Source: JAWPMT01 sp965601475
GTDB lineage: Bacteria > Bacteroidota > Bacteroidia > Cytophagales > Cyclobacteriaceae
Assembly: GCA_965601475.1 (NCBI GenBank)
Contig: OZ271832.1
Coordinates: 1,984,001 to 2,048,000, forward strand
Reading direction: 5' to 3'
DNA length: 64,000 nucleotides
Position numbers and translations under genes: made by a program. Below, in pieces: positions 35,901 through 42,471 of this stretch. Under the pieces are notes generated by a model. That model was not told the DNA's origin. It did not search any database and saw nothing but the letters and a program-made list of their open reading frames with translations. Position 1 is the stretch's first letter, and each line of letters starts with the position of its first letter.

Positions 35901-37100
35901 AGCGGAAGTCTCACCATTCTTGAAGTCTCCAGCTTCATAGGTGATCGTAAAACTCGGATTTAAATCCCCATATTCCCGGGTCTTATCATCTGCTGTTACA
36001 TCAACTGTTGCCTTGTTGATCGTCAACGTCCCTGAGGTAAAACTGAAATCATAGTTATTGTCCGTACCACCACTCACACTAATCGCATAGTCACCAGCGT
36101 CCGTCGTAGCGACTGAACCATTGCTCGCCGTAGGGTCTGCATCGATCTCAGCCGAAGTCTCACCATTCTTGAAGTCTCCAGCTTCATAGGTGATCGTAAA
36201 ACTCGGATTCAAATCCCCATACTCTCTCGACTTATCATCTGCCGTCACGCCTACTGTAGCCTTAGTAATGGTCAACGTCCCATCGATGTAGTTGAAATCA
36301 TAGTTATTGTCCGTACCACCACTCACACCAATCGTATAGTCACCAGCGTCCGTCGTCGCAACTGAACCATTGCTCGCCGTAGGGTCTGCATCGATCTCAG
36401 TGGAAGTCTCACCATTCTTGAAGTCACTGGCATCATAGGAAATCGTAAAACTCGGATTGCCATCCCCATATTCCCGGGTCTTATCATCTGCTGTTACATC
36501 AACTGTTGCCTTGTTGATCGTCAACGTCCCTGAAGTAAAATTGAAATCATAGTTCACATCTAATCCACCACTCAATGAAATGGTATAATCCCCAACACCC
36601 GATGTGGCCGTTGCTGTGGTACTCCCCGTAGGATCAGTGTCGATCACCGAAGAAGTCTCCCCGTTCTTAAAATCGGTCCCATCATAGGTGATCGTAAATG
36701 CGGGATCCGAATCACCATAATCCCTACTCTGATCATCTGCCGTCACATCAACCGTCGCTTTGTTGATCGTAAGGGTCATAGTCTCTGATCCAGGGTTAAA
36801 ACCTATTCCCATTGCCTGGTCCGCACGAATTTGAACAACTCCAGCAGAGATGATGGTAACAGTTTCATTATCGGTACCAGACAAGACTACCGCTCCTGTG
36901 TCACCTCCATCAATTTCATATCTGATCGTACCGTCTGAGTTAGAGGTTGCCAGCAAGTCGAAGTCAGGATCTCCGTAGGTGGTTACAATATCGTTAAAGA
37001 CAATTGTAGGATCTATTTGAGCATCGGCTAAGTATGAAAGCCCTACCAATAAAAGAAAGAGAACTCCCTTTCGTCGCCCGCCGATTAAAGTAATTTTCAT
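29946..37100 (-). CDS. Giant T9SS-exported protein with 23 tandem MBG-like repeats
   Basis: The product has 2384 residues: signal peptide about 1-28 (ends LSYLADA), an N-terminal MBG-like domain (29-113), then exactly 23 repeats of 83 residues (114-2022). Each repeat runs from KATV through VTADD, a YGD motif, DFKNGETS and GDY to TSGTLTIN or IDGTLTIT. A divergent 24th repeat (2023-2108, KAPLSVIL), two Ig-like segments with CTG and CCTIC cysteines, and a type A T9SS sorting domain (about 2305-2384: FTIRPNPNIGEFDLIWENA to SEKIFVQ) follow. It should be exported by Sec then T9SS and attached at the surface as a long fibre-like adhesin. It is the first gene of a ten-gene operon, and T9SS components are not in this window. 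Confidence 0.92.
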   Translation of the reverse strand: MKITLIGGRRKGVLFLLLVGLSYLADAQIDPTIVFNDIVTTYGDPDFDLLATSNSDGTIRYEIDGGDTGAVVLSGTDNETVTIISAGVVQIRADQAMGIGFNPGSETMTLTINKATVDVTADDQSRDYGDSDPAFTITYDGTDFKNGETSSVIDTDPTGSTTATATSGVGDYTISLSGGLDVNYDFNFTSGTLTINKATVDVTADDKTREYGDGNPSFTISYDASDFKNGETSTEIDADPTASNGSVATTDAGDYTIGVSGGTDNNYDFNYIDGTLTITKATVGVTADDKSREYGDLNPSFTITYEAGDFKNGETSAEIDADPTASNGSVATTDAGDYAISVSGGTDNNYDFSFTSGTLTINKATVDVTADDKTREYGDLNPSFTITYEAGDFKNGETSAEIDTDPTASTAAIVTSDVGDYAITASGGSDTNYDFSFTSGTLTINKATVDVTADDQSRDYGDSDPTFTITYDGTDFKNGETSSVIDTDPMGSTTATATSGIGDYTISLSGGLDVNYDFNFTSGTLTINKATVDVTADDKTREYGDGNPSFTISYDASDFKNGETSTEIDADPTASNGSVATTDAGDYAISVSGGTDNNYDFNYIDGTLTITKATVGVTADDKSREYGDLNPSFTITYEAGDFKNGETSTEIDTDPTASTTATVTSDVGDYGITVSGGLDTNYDFSFTSGTLTINKATVDVTADDQSRDYGDSDPTFTITYDGTDFKNGETSAEIDTDPTASTTATVTSDVGDYPITSSGGSDTNYDFNFTSGTLTINKATVDVTADDKSREYGDTNPSFTISYDASDFKNGETSTEIDADPTASTAAIVTSDVGDYPITASGGTDNNYDFNYIDGTLTITKATVGVTADDKSREYGDLNPSFTITYEAGDFKNGETSAEIDTDPTASTAAIVTSDVGDYAITASGGSDTNYDFSFTSGTLTINKATVDVTADDKTREYGDGNPSFTISYDASDFKNGETSTEIDADPTASNGSVATTDAGDYAISVSGGTDNNYDFNYIDGTLTITKATVGVTADDKSREYGDLNPSFTITYEAGDFKNGETSAEIDTDPTASTAAIVTSDVGDYAITASGGSDTNYDFSFTSGTLTINKATVDVTADDQSRDYGDSDPTFTITYDGTDFKNGETSSVIDTDPTGSTTATATSGIGDYAITASGGSDTNYDFSFTSGTLTINKATVDVTADDKTREYGDGNPSFTISYDASDFKNGETSTEIDADPTASNGSVATTDAGDYAISVSGGTDNNYDFNYIDGTLTITKATVGVTADDKSREYGDLNPSFTITYEAGDFKNGETSAEIDTDPTASTAAIVTSDVGDYAITANGGSDTNYDFSFTSGTLTINKATVDVTADDQSRDYGDSDPTFTITYDGTDFKNGETSSVIDTDPMGSTTATATSGIGDYTISLSGGLDVNYDFNFTSGTLTINKATVDVTADDKTREYGDGNPSFTISYDASDFKNGETSTEIDADPTASNGSVATTDAGDYAISVSGGTDNNYDFNYIDGTLTITKATVGVTADDKSREYGDLNPSFTITYEAGDFKNGETSAEIDTDPTASTATIVTSDVGDYAITASGGSDTNYDFSFTSGTLTINKATVDVTADDQSRDYGDSDPTFTITYDGTDFKNGETSSVIDTDPMGSTTATATSGIGDYTISLSGGLDVNYDFNFTSGTLTINKATVDVTADDKTREYGDGNPSFTISYDASDFKNGETSTEIDADPTASNGSVATTDAGDYAISVSGGTDNNYDFNYIDGTLTITKATVGVTADDKSREYGDLNPSFTITYEAGDFKNGETSAEIDTDPTASTAAIVTSDVGDYAITASGGSDTNYDFSFTSGTLTINKATVDVTADDQSRDYGDSDPAFTITYDGTDFKNGETSSVIDTDPMGSTTATATSGVGDYTISLSGGLDVNYDFNFTSGTLTINKATVDVTADDKTREYGDGNPSFTISYDASDFKNGETSTEIDADPTASTAAIVTSDVGDYPITASGGTDNNYDFNYIDGMLTIIKAPLSVILDTMAIGYTDQPDTILANIRNYIGFKNNEDGDVISGQATIVPDPGDYAIDRSDTVLYTAVGLSAQNYSLGYSQGRLAIYSWPFITQQPVDSSGCTGLPLEIFAKGAANIKASFQWQGRLMNNASEFEPVGDLGFVVTGENTPILEFTSIEESISDYEFRFMVSSQEGFGLPAVSDTITISALNSPPRTNFFLKVGQLIIAEFQDSLVTYQWYKNGEMLNGEVNQALYLANVPDFGVDSFSLEMCYEIQEISCCTICAVDSFANATQPPILRSLDFTIRPNPNIGEFDLIWENADQGTIQISIVSINGEIMYSEILENDQSTFNHFVTLPGNRRTGIYFITVMSENEVISEKIFVQ
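31035..36761 (-). repeat. 5.7-kb tandem array: 23 x 249 bp, with 747-bp higher-order units
   Basis: The coding repeats fall into three types. A has DQSRDYGDSDP, B has DKTREYGDGNP and C has GVTADDKSREYGDLNP. From the N-terminus the order is ABCC-like, ABC, AB'C, BC, then ABC four times, then AB; the fourth unit is a C variant carrying DVTADDKT. Many blocks are identical for hundreds of bases, for example the units around 31.9-32.9 kb, which points to recent unequal crossing-over or gene conversion. Copy number may differ between strains and is at risk of misassembly. Confidence 0.95.
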
Positions 37101-37171
37101 CTTAGGTTGGTAATTGCAGTAACAAAATGCTTCGTGCTGGACAATTTCGCAGAAAGGAGAGTTAGATGCAA

Positions 37172-37209
37172 TACCTAAAACTAGGTATTATCATACCCAG
37201 AATTAGGTA
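37172..37209. promoter_or_regulatory. Two tandem 7-2-7 palindromes (NarL/LuxR-type operators)
   Basis: TACCTAAAACTAGGTA (37172-37187) and TACCCAGAATTAGGTA (37194-37209) each fit the 7-2-7 inverted heptamer layout of NarL/FixJ-family sites (TACCNNN-N2-NNNGGTA). Their centres are 22 bp apart, two helical turns, so dimers would bind the same face. They lie 72-110 bases upstream of the giant-gene ATG and are the likely control point of the 24-kb operon. Confidence 0.55.
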
Positions 37210-37510
37210 TCTTCTTCCAGGATCAAAGTCACAAACACGAAATGTTACAATTATTTCGTTGCTATATTATATTTACTCCTTGTTAGGTCTGCTTCCGCTT
37301 TGGTGCGATAGTCAGAAGTGTTGGTCTCTTGGCAATGTTCAACCCAACAGGGAAGCAATACCCACTCAATACAATCCATGCGAGGTTCAATCCTCGCATC
37401 GTTCCAATTGCCAATTTTGAGGAAACCGGATCCTAGGCACTGAACAACCTGAAGATCTAACCAGGATTGCACCCGCTTAACGCTTAAGATCTTCATCCAA
37501 ACCAAAATCT
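37210..37510. other. Intergenic region with two inverted repeats
   Basis: No gene is supported. ATGCGAGG-TTCAAT-CCTCGCAT (37378-37399) is an 8-bp hairpin resembling a shortened tRNA T-arm. TGAAGATCT (37450-37458) pairs with AGATCTTCA (37487-37495). The region separates the giant-gene promoter from the tRNA-like element at 37511. Confidence 0.4.
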
Positions 37511-37640
37511 GCCACTCAGCTGGTTAGTGCATCCCGACTGAAAGTCGGGAGGGTCTTTTGGTTCGACATCTCGACGGTGCACCGCTGCGATTCGAGGGCT
37601 AACCACTGGCTTTATCTGAGCCGCCAAGATGAGGGGCTTG
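37511..37640 (+). pseudogene. tRNA-like element related to 11707-11806
   Basis: GCCACTCAGCTGGTTAGTGC and the anticodon-type arm CCCGA-CTGAAAG-TCGGG (37533-37549) match the element at 11.7 kb. After TTCGA a longer insert (about 37566-37595) precedes a GAGGGCTAACC segment homologous to GAGGGCTAGCC at 11762. A degraded 3' end (CCAAGATGAGGGGCTTGA) corresponds to CCAAGAGGAGGAGCTTCA. There is no acceptor stem. Positions 37513-37555 form a 43-bp direct repeat with 11711-11753 (one mismatch). Confidence 0.6.
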
Positions 37641-37772
37641 AAAGATAGCCTAGATGATGGAATTCAGAGTTTCCAGTCTCCTAAGGTCTGCAGGTGAAAA
37701 GGATGAAGGTTCAGAATTCTGTCCGTCAGTAAAATGAGCTTGAACTCCAAGCGGTAATAGGAACTCTCAAGC

Positions 37773-39059
37773 TCATACAAGAGCTGGTTGAAGTAAATCT
37801 GGATTTGAATTTCTCATTATTTCTTGGAAGAAATGCTGCTTAAATGTGACTTCTAACGAAGTTAGTTCATGAATTGCCTTAAAAGTTGAAAACGGAGATA
37901 TACTAAATTTTCCAGACAAATCAAATCTGTATAAAAATGGATTGTTTAAACAGGACATGACAATTTCAATATAGCAAAGGTCTAGAATCTGGTAAGAATC
38001 TTTGTTGCTGACTTCATCAAACCACAAAATAAAGGCTTCCTTTATGAACGATGGCATAGTTTGTAGTCCGAAAATTGCTAGCACGTCTGAGGGTTCCAGT
38101 TTCCTAGATGGTAACCTCTGATAATAATCACTCCTGCCGAGCTCACCTCCAAAACCTACTACTATGATATGATCTGAATCAGAGCTGTATCTATATTGAC
38201 GGTTTAAATCAAACTTGTCTAATGGTTTTTTTACAATGGAACTGAGCTCAATAGCAGTTTGCAGATCCCGAAAATTAGAATCTTCACGACTTCCAGAGAA
38301 GTAGGTACCAATTCTGAAATCCGAAAGGTATTTCGAGGCTATTGCAAGAATCATTCGTGAGTCCTTTCCACCTGAAAGTAATATTTGAAGTTTGTTTTCT
38401 GCGGATAGTGATGTCAGGGTTTGGGAAATAAGTCCCGCGATCTTGCCAATTGGATCACAAATGGTATCCTTTTGTTCCAATTTTTGTTCAAGCCGATGAC
38501 AGAGAAAAGTATCCAAGTTTAAATAGTGATTTGCGAGCAAAAGGCGGTTATTCCGAACAGGCGTCAATCCCATAGGATATAAATACCCTGTAGCCTTTTC
38601 TATTTGCCTGAATGATGACAGTTTGTGTTTTGCAAGTTTTGGGAAAATCGAAAGCAACAAGAAAATTGAAGAGCTTACGACTTGTTTTTCCGAGTGATAT
38701 AGAGCGGTCAAAGATGCCGTTGAGTCGGTGTAAATTCTGTTGGTGTCACCTGTAACAATGCATATAAACCGCCCTTCAATAGACTTTAGGAATGCCTCAA
38801 TTCCTGTGAGCTTTTCAAGCAAGATCTTTTTTTCAAACTTTCCAATGAAATAACCGATTACCAATCCTATCTTTACTCTATTAATCCCATACAGCTCTAT
38901 TAGGGATAATTTTGGATGAATTTCTACTTTCCAGTTTGTCAAATTTCGTATGTGCCAATTTTCGAAGAAAGTTGTGTTTTCTCGATGGATCAGAAATTGA
39001 CCCTGAAAATGATCATGGCCAGTTTCTAGGTACTTGGTAAAATAAGGCTCTACAATCAT
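37773..39059 (-). CDS. Asparagine-synthase-like ATP-pyrophosphatase
   Basis: The product has 428 residues. The N-terminal part (about 1-140) resembles a glutamine-amidotransferase fold without the catalytic N-terminal Cys (EGRFICIVTGDTNRIYTDST). The C-terminal part (about 200-400) has the PP-loop LLSGGKDSRMILAIA typical of asparagine synthase, beta-lactam synthetase and lasso cyclase. Such enzymes adenylate a carboxylate and form an amide. Next to RiPP genes it may act on the C-terminal Asp of the precursors, but it lies beyond the transporter and is divergent from it, so the link is inference. Its ATG at 39059 directly abuts that of the next gene. Confidence 0.75.
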   Translation of the reverse strand: MIVEPYFTKYLETGHDHFQGQFLIHRENTTFFENWHIRNLTNWKVEIHPKLSLIELYGINRVKIGLVIGYFIGKFEKKILLEKLTGIEAFLKSIEGRFICIVTGDTNRIYTDSTASLTALYHSEKQVVSSSIFLLLSIFPKLAKHKLSSFRQIEKATGYLYPMGLTPVRNNRLLLANHYLNLDTFLCHRLEQKLEQKDTICDPIGKIAGLISQTLTSLSAENKLQILLSGGKDSRMILAIASKYLSDFRIGTYFSGSREDSNFRDLQTAIELSSIVKKPLDKFDLNRQYRYSSDSDHIIVVGFGGELGRSDYYQRLPSRKLEPSDVLAIFGLQTMPSFIKEAFILWFDEVSNKDSYQILDLCYIEIVMSCLNNPFLYRFDLSGKFSISPFSTFKAIHELTSLEVTFKQHFFQEIMRNSNPDLLQPALV

Positions 39060-40037
39060 ATGAACTGTTATTTAATGAAGTTCTTGCATAATCTGATGAA
39101 ATTTACCTTGATTCCGTTAGTGTTTGCTGTCCTGGGTTTCGTTAGTTGCAAAACAAAGAACTCCGATCAATACAAAACCGCTAAAAACCCTCCTTTAGTT
39201 CTCAAGAATTGTGAATTGGAAATACCTCTTGTCAAGTCCCCCGAGAGAATCGTAGTCATCGGCCAACATACAACTGAAATCTTATTATCACTAGGCTTAA
39301 AGAGTAACATTATCGGATGGTCATTTCCAGATAATAATCCTTTACCGGAGGTCAATCAGATCTCCTCGGGATACCCATCTAAGGAGGTTTTCTTTTCTCT
39401 GAGTCCCGACTTCATTTATTCATCCTATAAGGGCGCTTTTCAAACCAATCGACTTGGAGATAGGGATTATCTTCTTGCCAAAGGCATACCCTCCTATTTG
39501 AGTACGTATCGATGTGATGATTCGACGTTAGTTTCCTTCGAGAACATCTATGGGGAACTTAGAGATTTGGGTAAGATTTTTGATCGTGAAGAAGCCGCTG
39601 ATTCTGTTGTGGAGGTTATGCGTTCCAAAGTAGCTTCGATAACTGCTAACACTCAGCAAAGCAACCTGCCAACTGTCTGGGTATTCGGAGGAAGCTATGC
39701 CCAGGGCACGTTATTGACTATGGGTGCAAAGGATTTTTCAACGACACTCATCCAAATGGCAGGGGGAAGAAATATATTTGAAGATGTCGATGCACAGGGA
39801 TTTGAAACAAACGTTGAGGAAGTAATTGCGAGGGATCCCGATATAATTATAATAAAGGAGACTATAAACAATGTTAACGGGAAAAGGAGTAAAGATTTTC
39901 TATTACAGAATCCTAACCTGGCGCAGATTAGTGCAATCCGAAATCGTCGTTTCCTAGTATTGACCTTCACTAGCATGATGCCCGGCGTAAAATCGATTGT
40001 GGCGTTGGACAAAATGGTTGATTTTTTTGCTGAGTGA
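39060..40037 (+). CDS. Periplasmic binding lipoprotein, BtuF/FecB/FhuD-type
   Basis: The open frame has 325 residues. Lipobox GFVSC follows a hydrophobic segment (MKFTLIPLVFAVL). The true start may be one of two internal Met codons (39075 or 39096), because the outermost ATG would leave no intergenic DNA to the divergent gene. The fold is a class III metal-chelate binding protein: RIVVIGQHTTEILLSLGLKS, SLSPDFIYSS, ARDPDIIIIKE, then LTFTSMMPG. It should deliver a siderophore, cobalamin or other metal chelate to the adjacent FecCD-type permease. No TonB receptor is adjacent. Confidence 0.85.
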   Translation: MNCYLMKFLHNLMKFTLIPLVFAVLGFVSCKTKNSDQYKTAKNPPLVLKNCELEIPLVKSPERIVVIGQHTTEILLSLGLKSNIIGWSFPDNNPLPEVNQISSGYPSKEVFFSLSPDFIYSSYKGAFQTNRLGDRDYLLAKGIPSYLSTYRCDDSTLVSFENIYGELRDLGKIFDREEAADSVVEVMRSKVASITANTQQSNLPTVWVFGGSYAQGTLLTMGAKDFSTTLIQMAGGRNIFEDVDAQGFETNVEEVIARDPDIIIIKETINNVNGKRSKDFLLQNPNLAQISAIRNRRFLVLTFTSMMPGVKSIVALDKMVDFFAE

Positions 40038-41054
40038 ATGGGCAGAATATTACGTTACAAGCATTTTTTTCTTCTTCTGATTTTGATCATTTCTATCCTT
40101 GTTTCAACAGGAATTGGTCCGGTTGATGTTTCTCCTTCTGAAGTCTTGACAATTTTGAACCAGAAGATTTTTCAGATACCTGCAGAAACTGGAAATACTG
40201 GGTTAATAGTATGGGAATTAAGACTTCCAAGAATTCTTTTGGCGGCATTGGTTGGAACAGGACTTTCAATTTGCGGTGTAATTCTCCAAACGGTTATAAA
40301 AAACCCGCTGGCAGACCCGCATATTTTGGGAGTTTCATCTGGTGCGTCTGTAGGAGCGGTGACTGTAGCCATTTCAGGGATTTTTGGACCTATAGGGTTT
40401 TTAGTAATGTCCGTTGCCTCCTTTATTGGCGGTGTCTTAGCCTTTTCTATTGTGTACGTTGTGGCTAGGCAAAATGGAAAAATCTCTCCCCTGAGGATCG
40501 TTCTGGCTGGTGTTGCTGTTTCATACATTTGTTCCGCGGTAGCAAGTTATATTATCGTGAGTGCAAAGGATGCAGAATCTGTTCAATCTATTCAATTCTG
40601 GCTACTTGGGAGTCTAAGTGGGGCGCAGTGGGAACAACTAGTCATACCTTCAGTCGTGGTCATGGTAGCACTCGTGGCCCTTCTATTGCTCTCAAAAACC
40701 ATGGATGCACTTCTGTTGCAAGACGAAACAGTGGTAACATTAGGCTTAGACCCTGACCATCTAAGGCAAGGTCTCATAGCCCTTGCAGCACTCATTATTG
40801 GTGTTTTAGTAGCATTGAGTGGTGCCATTGGATTTGTAGGCTTAGTCATACCTCATGCAGTGAGGATAGTTTCTGGACCTAACCACAGAACGTTGATCCC
40901 TTTGAGCGCTCTAGTTGGTGCCATTTTTTTAATCTGGGTCGATAATTTCGCTAGGATTGCGGTCGTTCCAGAGGAACTCCCGATTGGCGTAGTCACTTCT
41001 TTGATTGGCGGACCATTCTTTATTTGGTTATTGAAGTCAAAGAGAATTGTTTGA
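40038..41054 (+). CDS. FecCD/BtuC-family ABC permease
   Basis: The product has 338 residues with about ten TM helices. The FecCD signature is clear: LRLPRILLAALVGTGLSICG, VIKNPLADPHILGVSSGASV, and GAIGFVGLVIPHAVRI near the ATPase-contacting loop. It begins directly at the stop of the binding-protein gene. It imports metal chelates (Fe3+-siderophore, haem or cobalamin) into the cytoplasm. Confidence 0.95.
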   Translation: MGRILRYKHFFLLLILIISILVSTGIGPVDVSPSEVLTILNQKIFQIPAETGNTGLIVWELRLPRILLAALVGTGLSICGVILQTVIKNPLADPHILGVSSGASVGAVTVAISGIFGPIGFLVMSVASFIGGVLAFSIVYVVARQNGKISPLRIVLAGVAVSYICSAVASYIIVSAKDAESVQSIQFWLLGSLSGAQWEQLVIPSVVVMVALVALLLLSKTMDALLLQDETVVTLGLDPDHLRQGLIALAALIIGVLVALSGAIGFVGLVIPHAVRIVSGPNHRTLIPLSALVGAIFLIWVDNFARIAVVPEELPIGVVTSLIGGPFFIWLLKSKRIV

Positions 41055-41055
41055 T

Positions 41056-41811
41056 ATGCTGGAATGTAATGATGTTAGTTGGGGCATTGATGGAAATATG
41101 ATTGTGAATCGCATTTCATTACATGCTGATCAAGGAGAATTCATTGGAATTCTGGGTCCAAATGGAAGTGGAAAATCTAGCTTTCTCAAGACCATCTACC
41201 GAATCAATCGGCCGTTAACAGGTAGGATTACAATTAATAACAAAGACATCTGGGACCTGTCAATAAGAAAGATGGCAAAGCACATAGCTGTACTTCAACA
41301 GGAGCCAGATCTGGCTTTTGCGCTGAAGGTAAGGGATATTGTGATCATGGGTCGGCTCCCTTTCAAAAAAGCCTTTGAATCATATAACATCGATGATTTT
41401 GACAAAGTAGATAGGGCTCTGAATATTGTTGACGCAACTAACCTGGCAGATCGGGTGTTTTCTTCTCTTTCAGGTGGCGAAAAACAACGAGTGCTGTTGG
41501 CCCGTGTTTTGGTTCAAGAACCGAGTCTTTTGATCTTGGATGAGCCCACCAATCACTTAGATATCTATTATCAAATTGAAATCTTGAGAAAAGTCAAAGA
41601 GATGGGCGTAACTACCATAGCAGCTTTGCACGATTTGAACCTGGCAGCTTCTTTTTGTGATAGAATTTATTTCTTGAAGGGGGGTGAATTGGTAGCGCAT
41701 GGTCTTCCAAAAGACGTGATTATGGAAGAACAAATTAAAGAAATCTATAATGTGGCGTCTTCAGTTCAAGAGCTTGAAGGAAGGATCAATGTCATTTTCC
41801 GGGGTTTCTAA
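41056..41811 (+). CDS. FecE/BtuD-family ABC ATPase
   Basis: The product has 251 residues from ATG 41056, one base after the permease stop (a TTG at 41047 is also in frame). Walker A is GPNGSGKSS, then LQQEPDLAF, signature LSGGEKQRVLLARVL, Walker B LLILDEPTNHLD and H-loop IAALHDLNLAA. It powers the FecCD-type importer. Its last 51 bases overlap the end of the convergent TPR-like gene. Confidence 0.95.
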   Translation: MLECNDVSWGIDGNMIVNRISLHADQGEFIGILGPNGSGKSSFLKTIYRINRPLTGRITINNKDIWDLSIRKMAKHIAVLQQEPDLAFALKVRDIVIMGRLPFKKAFESYNIDDFDKVDRALNIVDATNLADRVFSSLSGGEKQRVLLARVLVQEPSLLILDEPTNHLDIYYQIEILRKVKEMGVTTIAALHDLNLAASFCDRIYFLKGGELVAHGLPKDVIMEEQIKEIYNVASSVQELEGRINVIFRGF

Positions 41812-42471
41812 TTGCCCTTTGAGGAAACTGTGGAATGTATTAACTGTTTTATGAAATCCGGCATACCTTTTGATGCTACCAATATTCCTCGAAATCTCGT
41901 CCAGGATACCCAGCGAGGTGTGTAGGTCTTTTCTGTTCCACATACTTGGGCTTTTGAGTATGTCAAATTTGATGCTTCCGATCATTGGGTTTTCAAGATA
42001 TGGCTTAATTCCCCCTGAAGAGGAGTAGGCAACCGCTAAACCCCAATCAATGTCAACTTGTATTTGCTCCACGGGGGACACAGTTTTAGGCAATACCTTC
42101 GTGGCATCCTCAAAAGCCCCTCTAGCTTCGCGAAACTCGCCTTCGGATATCAAAGTATTTCCTAAATATGTGAGTACAGACACCAATTCATATAACAGAT
42201 AATCCCAGTTTCCCTTGTTCTTTGAATTCTTATAAAGACCATAGGCTTCTCTAAACTTGGAAATGATGTACTGATTATGACGAGATGACCTGTGCGAGTG
42301 ATACGAGGATTTTGCCTCATAGGACAATTGTAGAAATCGCTCTTTGGAATCTCGATTTTTTCGCCAGATGGAAATTAATCGGGTGAGAATGAACTTATCG
42401 ATTGCAATACCTAGAATCAAAAAAAATAATCCTACAAAATAGGGGTTGAGATACCAAGGGTTTTCAAGCAT
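41761..42471 (-). CDS. Single-TM protein with TPR-like helices
   Basis: The product has 236 residues from ATG 42471, overlapping the radical SAM gene by 8 bases; a TTG at 42498 is also in frame. One TM lies near the N-terminus (YFVGLFFLILGIAIDKFILT), then a cytoplasmic helical part with a TPR-like unit (LGNTLISEGEFREARGAFED). It is the last gene of the RiPP operon, so a scaffold for the modifying enzymes at the membrane is possible. The 51-base antisense overlap with the ABC ATPase gene is unusual. Confidence 0.6.
   Translation of the reverse strand: MLENPWYLNPYFVGLFFLILGIAIDKFILTRLISIWRKNRDSKERFLQLSYEAKSSYHSHRSSRHNQYIISKFREAYGLYKNSKNKGNWDYLLYELVSVLTYLGNTLISEGEFREARGAFEDATKVLPKTVSPVEQIQVDIDWGLAVAYSSSGGIKPYLENPMIGSIKFDILKSPSMWNRKDLHTSLGILDEISRNIGSIKRYAGFHKTVNTFHSFLKGQLETPENDIDPSFKLLN

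Noticed and set aside
31035..36761. Regular repeats resembling a CRISPR array or satellite
   Set aside because: The period is 249 bp, without variable spacers, and stays in frame throughout one 2384-codon gene; it encodes MBG-like protein repeats.
37378..37399. A tRNA T-arm (GCGAGGTTCAATCCTCGC)
   Set aside because: The loop is one base short for a T-loop with a five-pair stem, and no acceptor, D or anticodon arm surrounds it.
39060..41811. Assignment of the importer specifically to cobalamin (btuFCD)
   Set aside because: No cobalamin riboswitch or BtuB is nearby; the family alone does not separate cobalamin, haem and siderophore.
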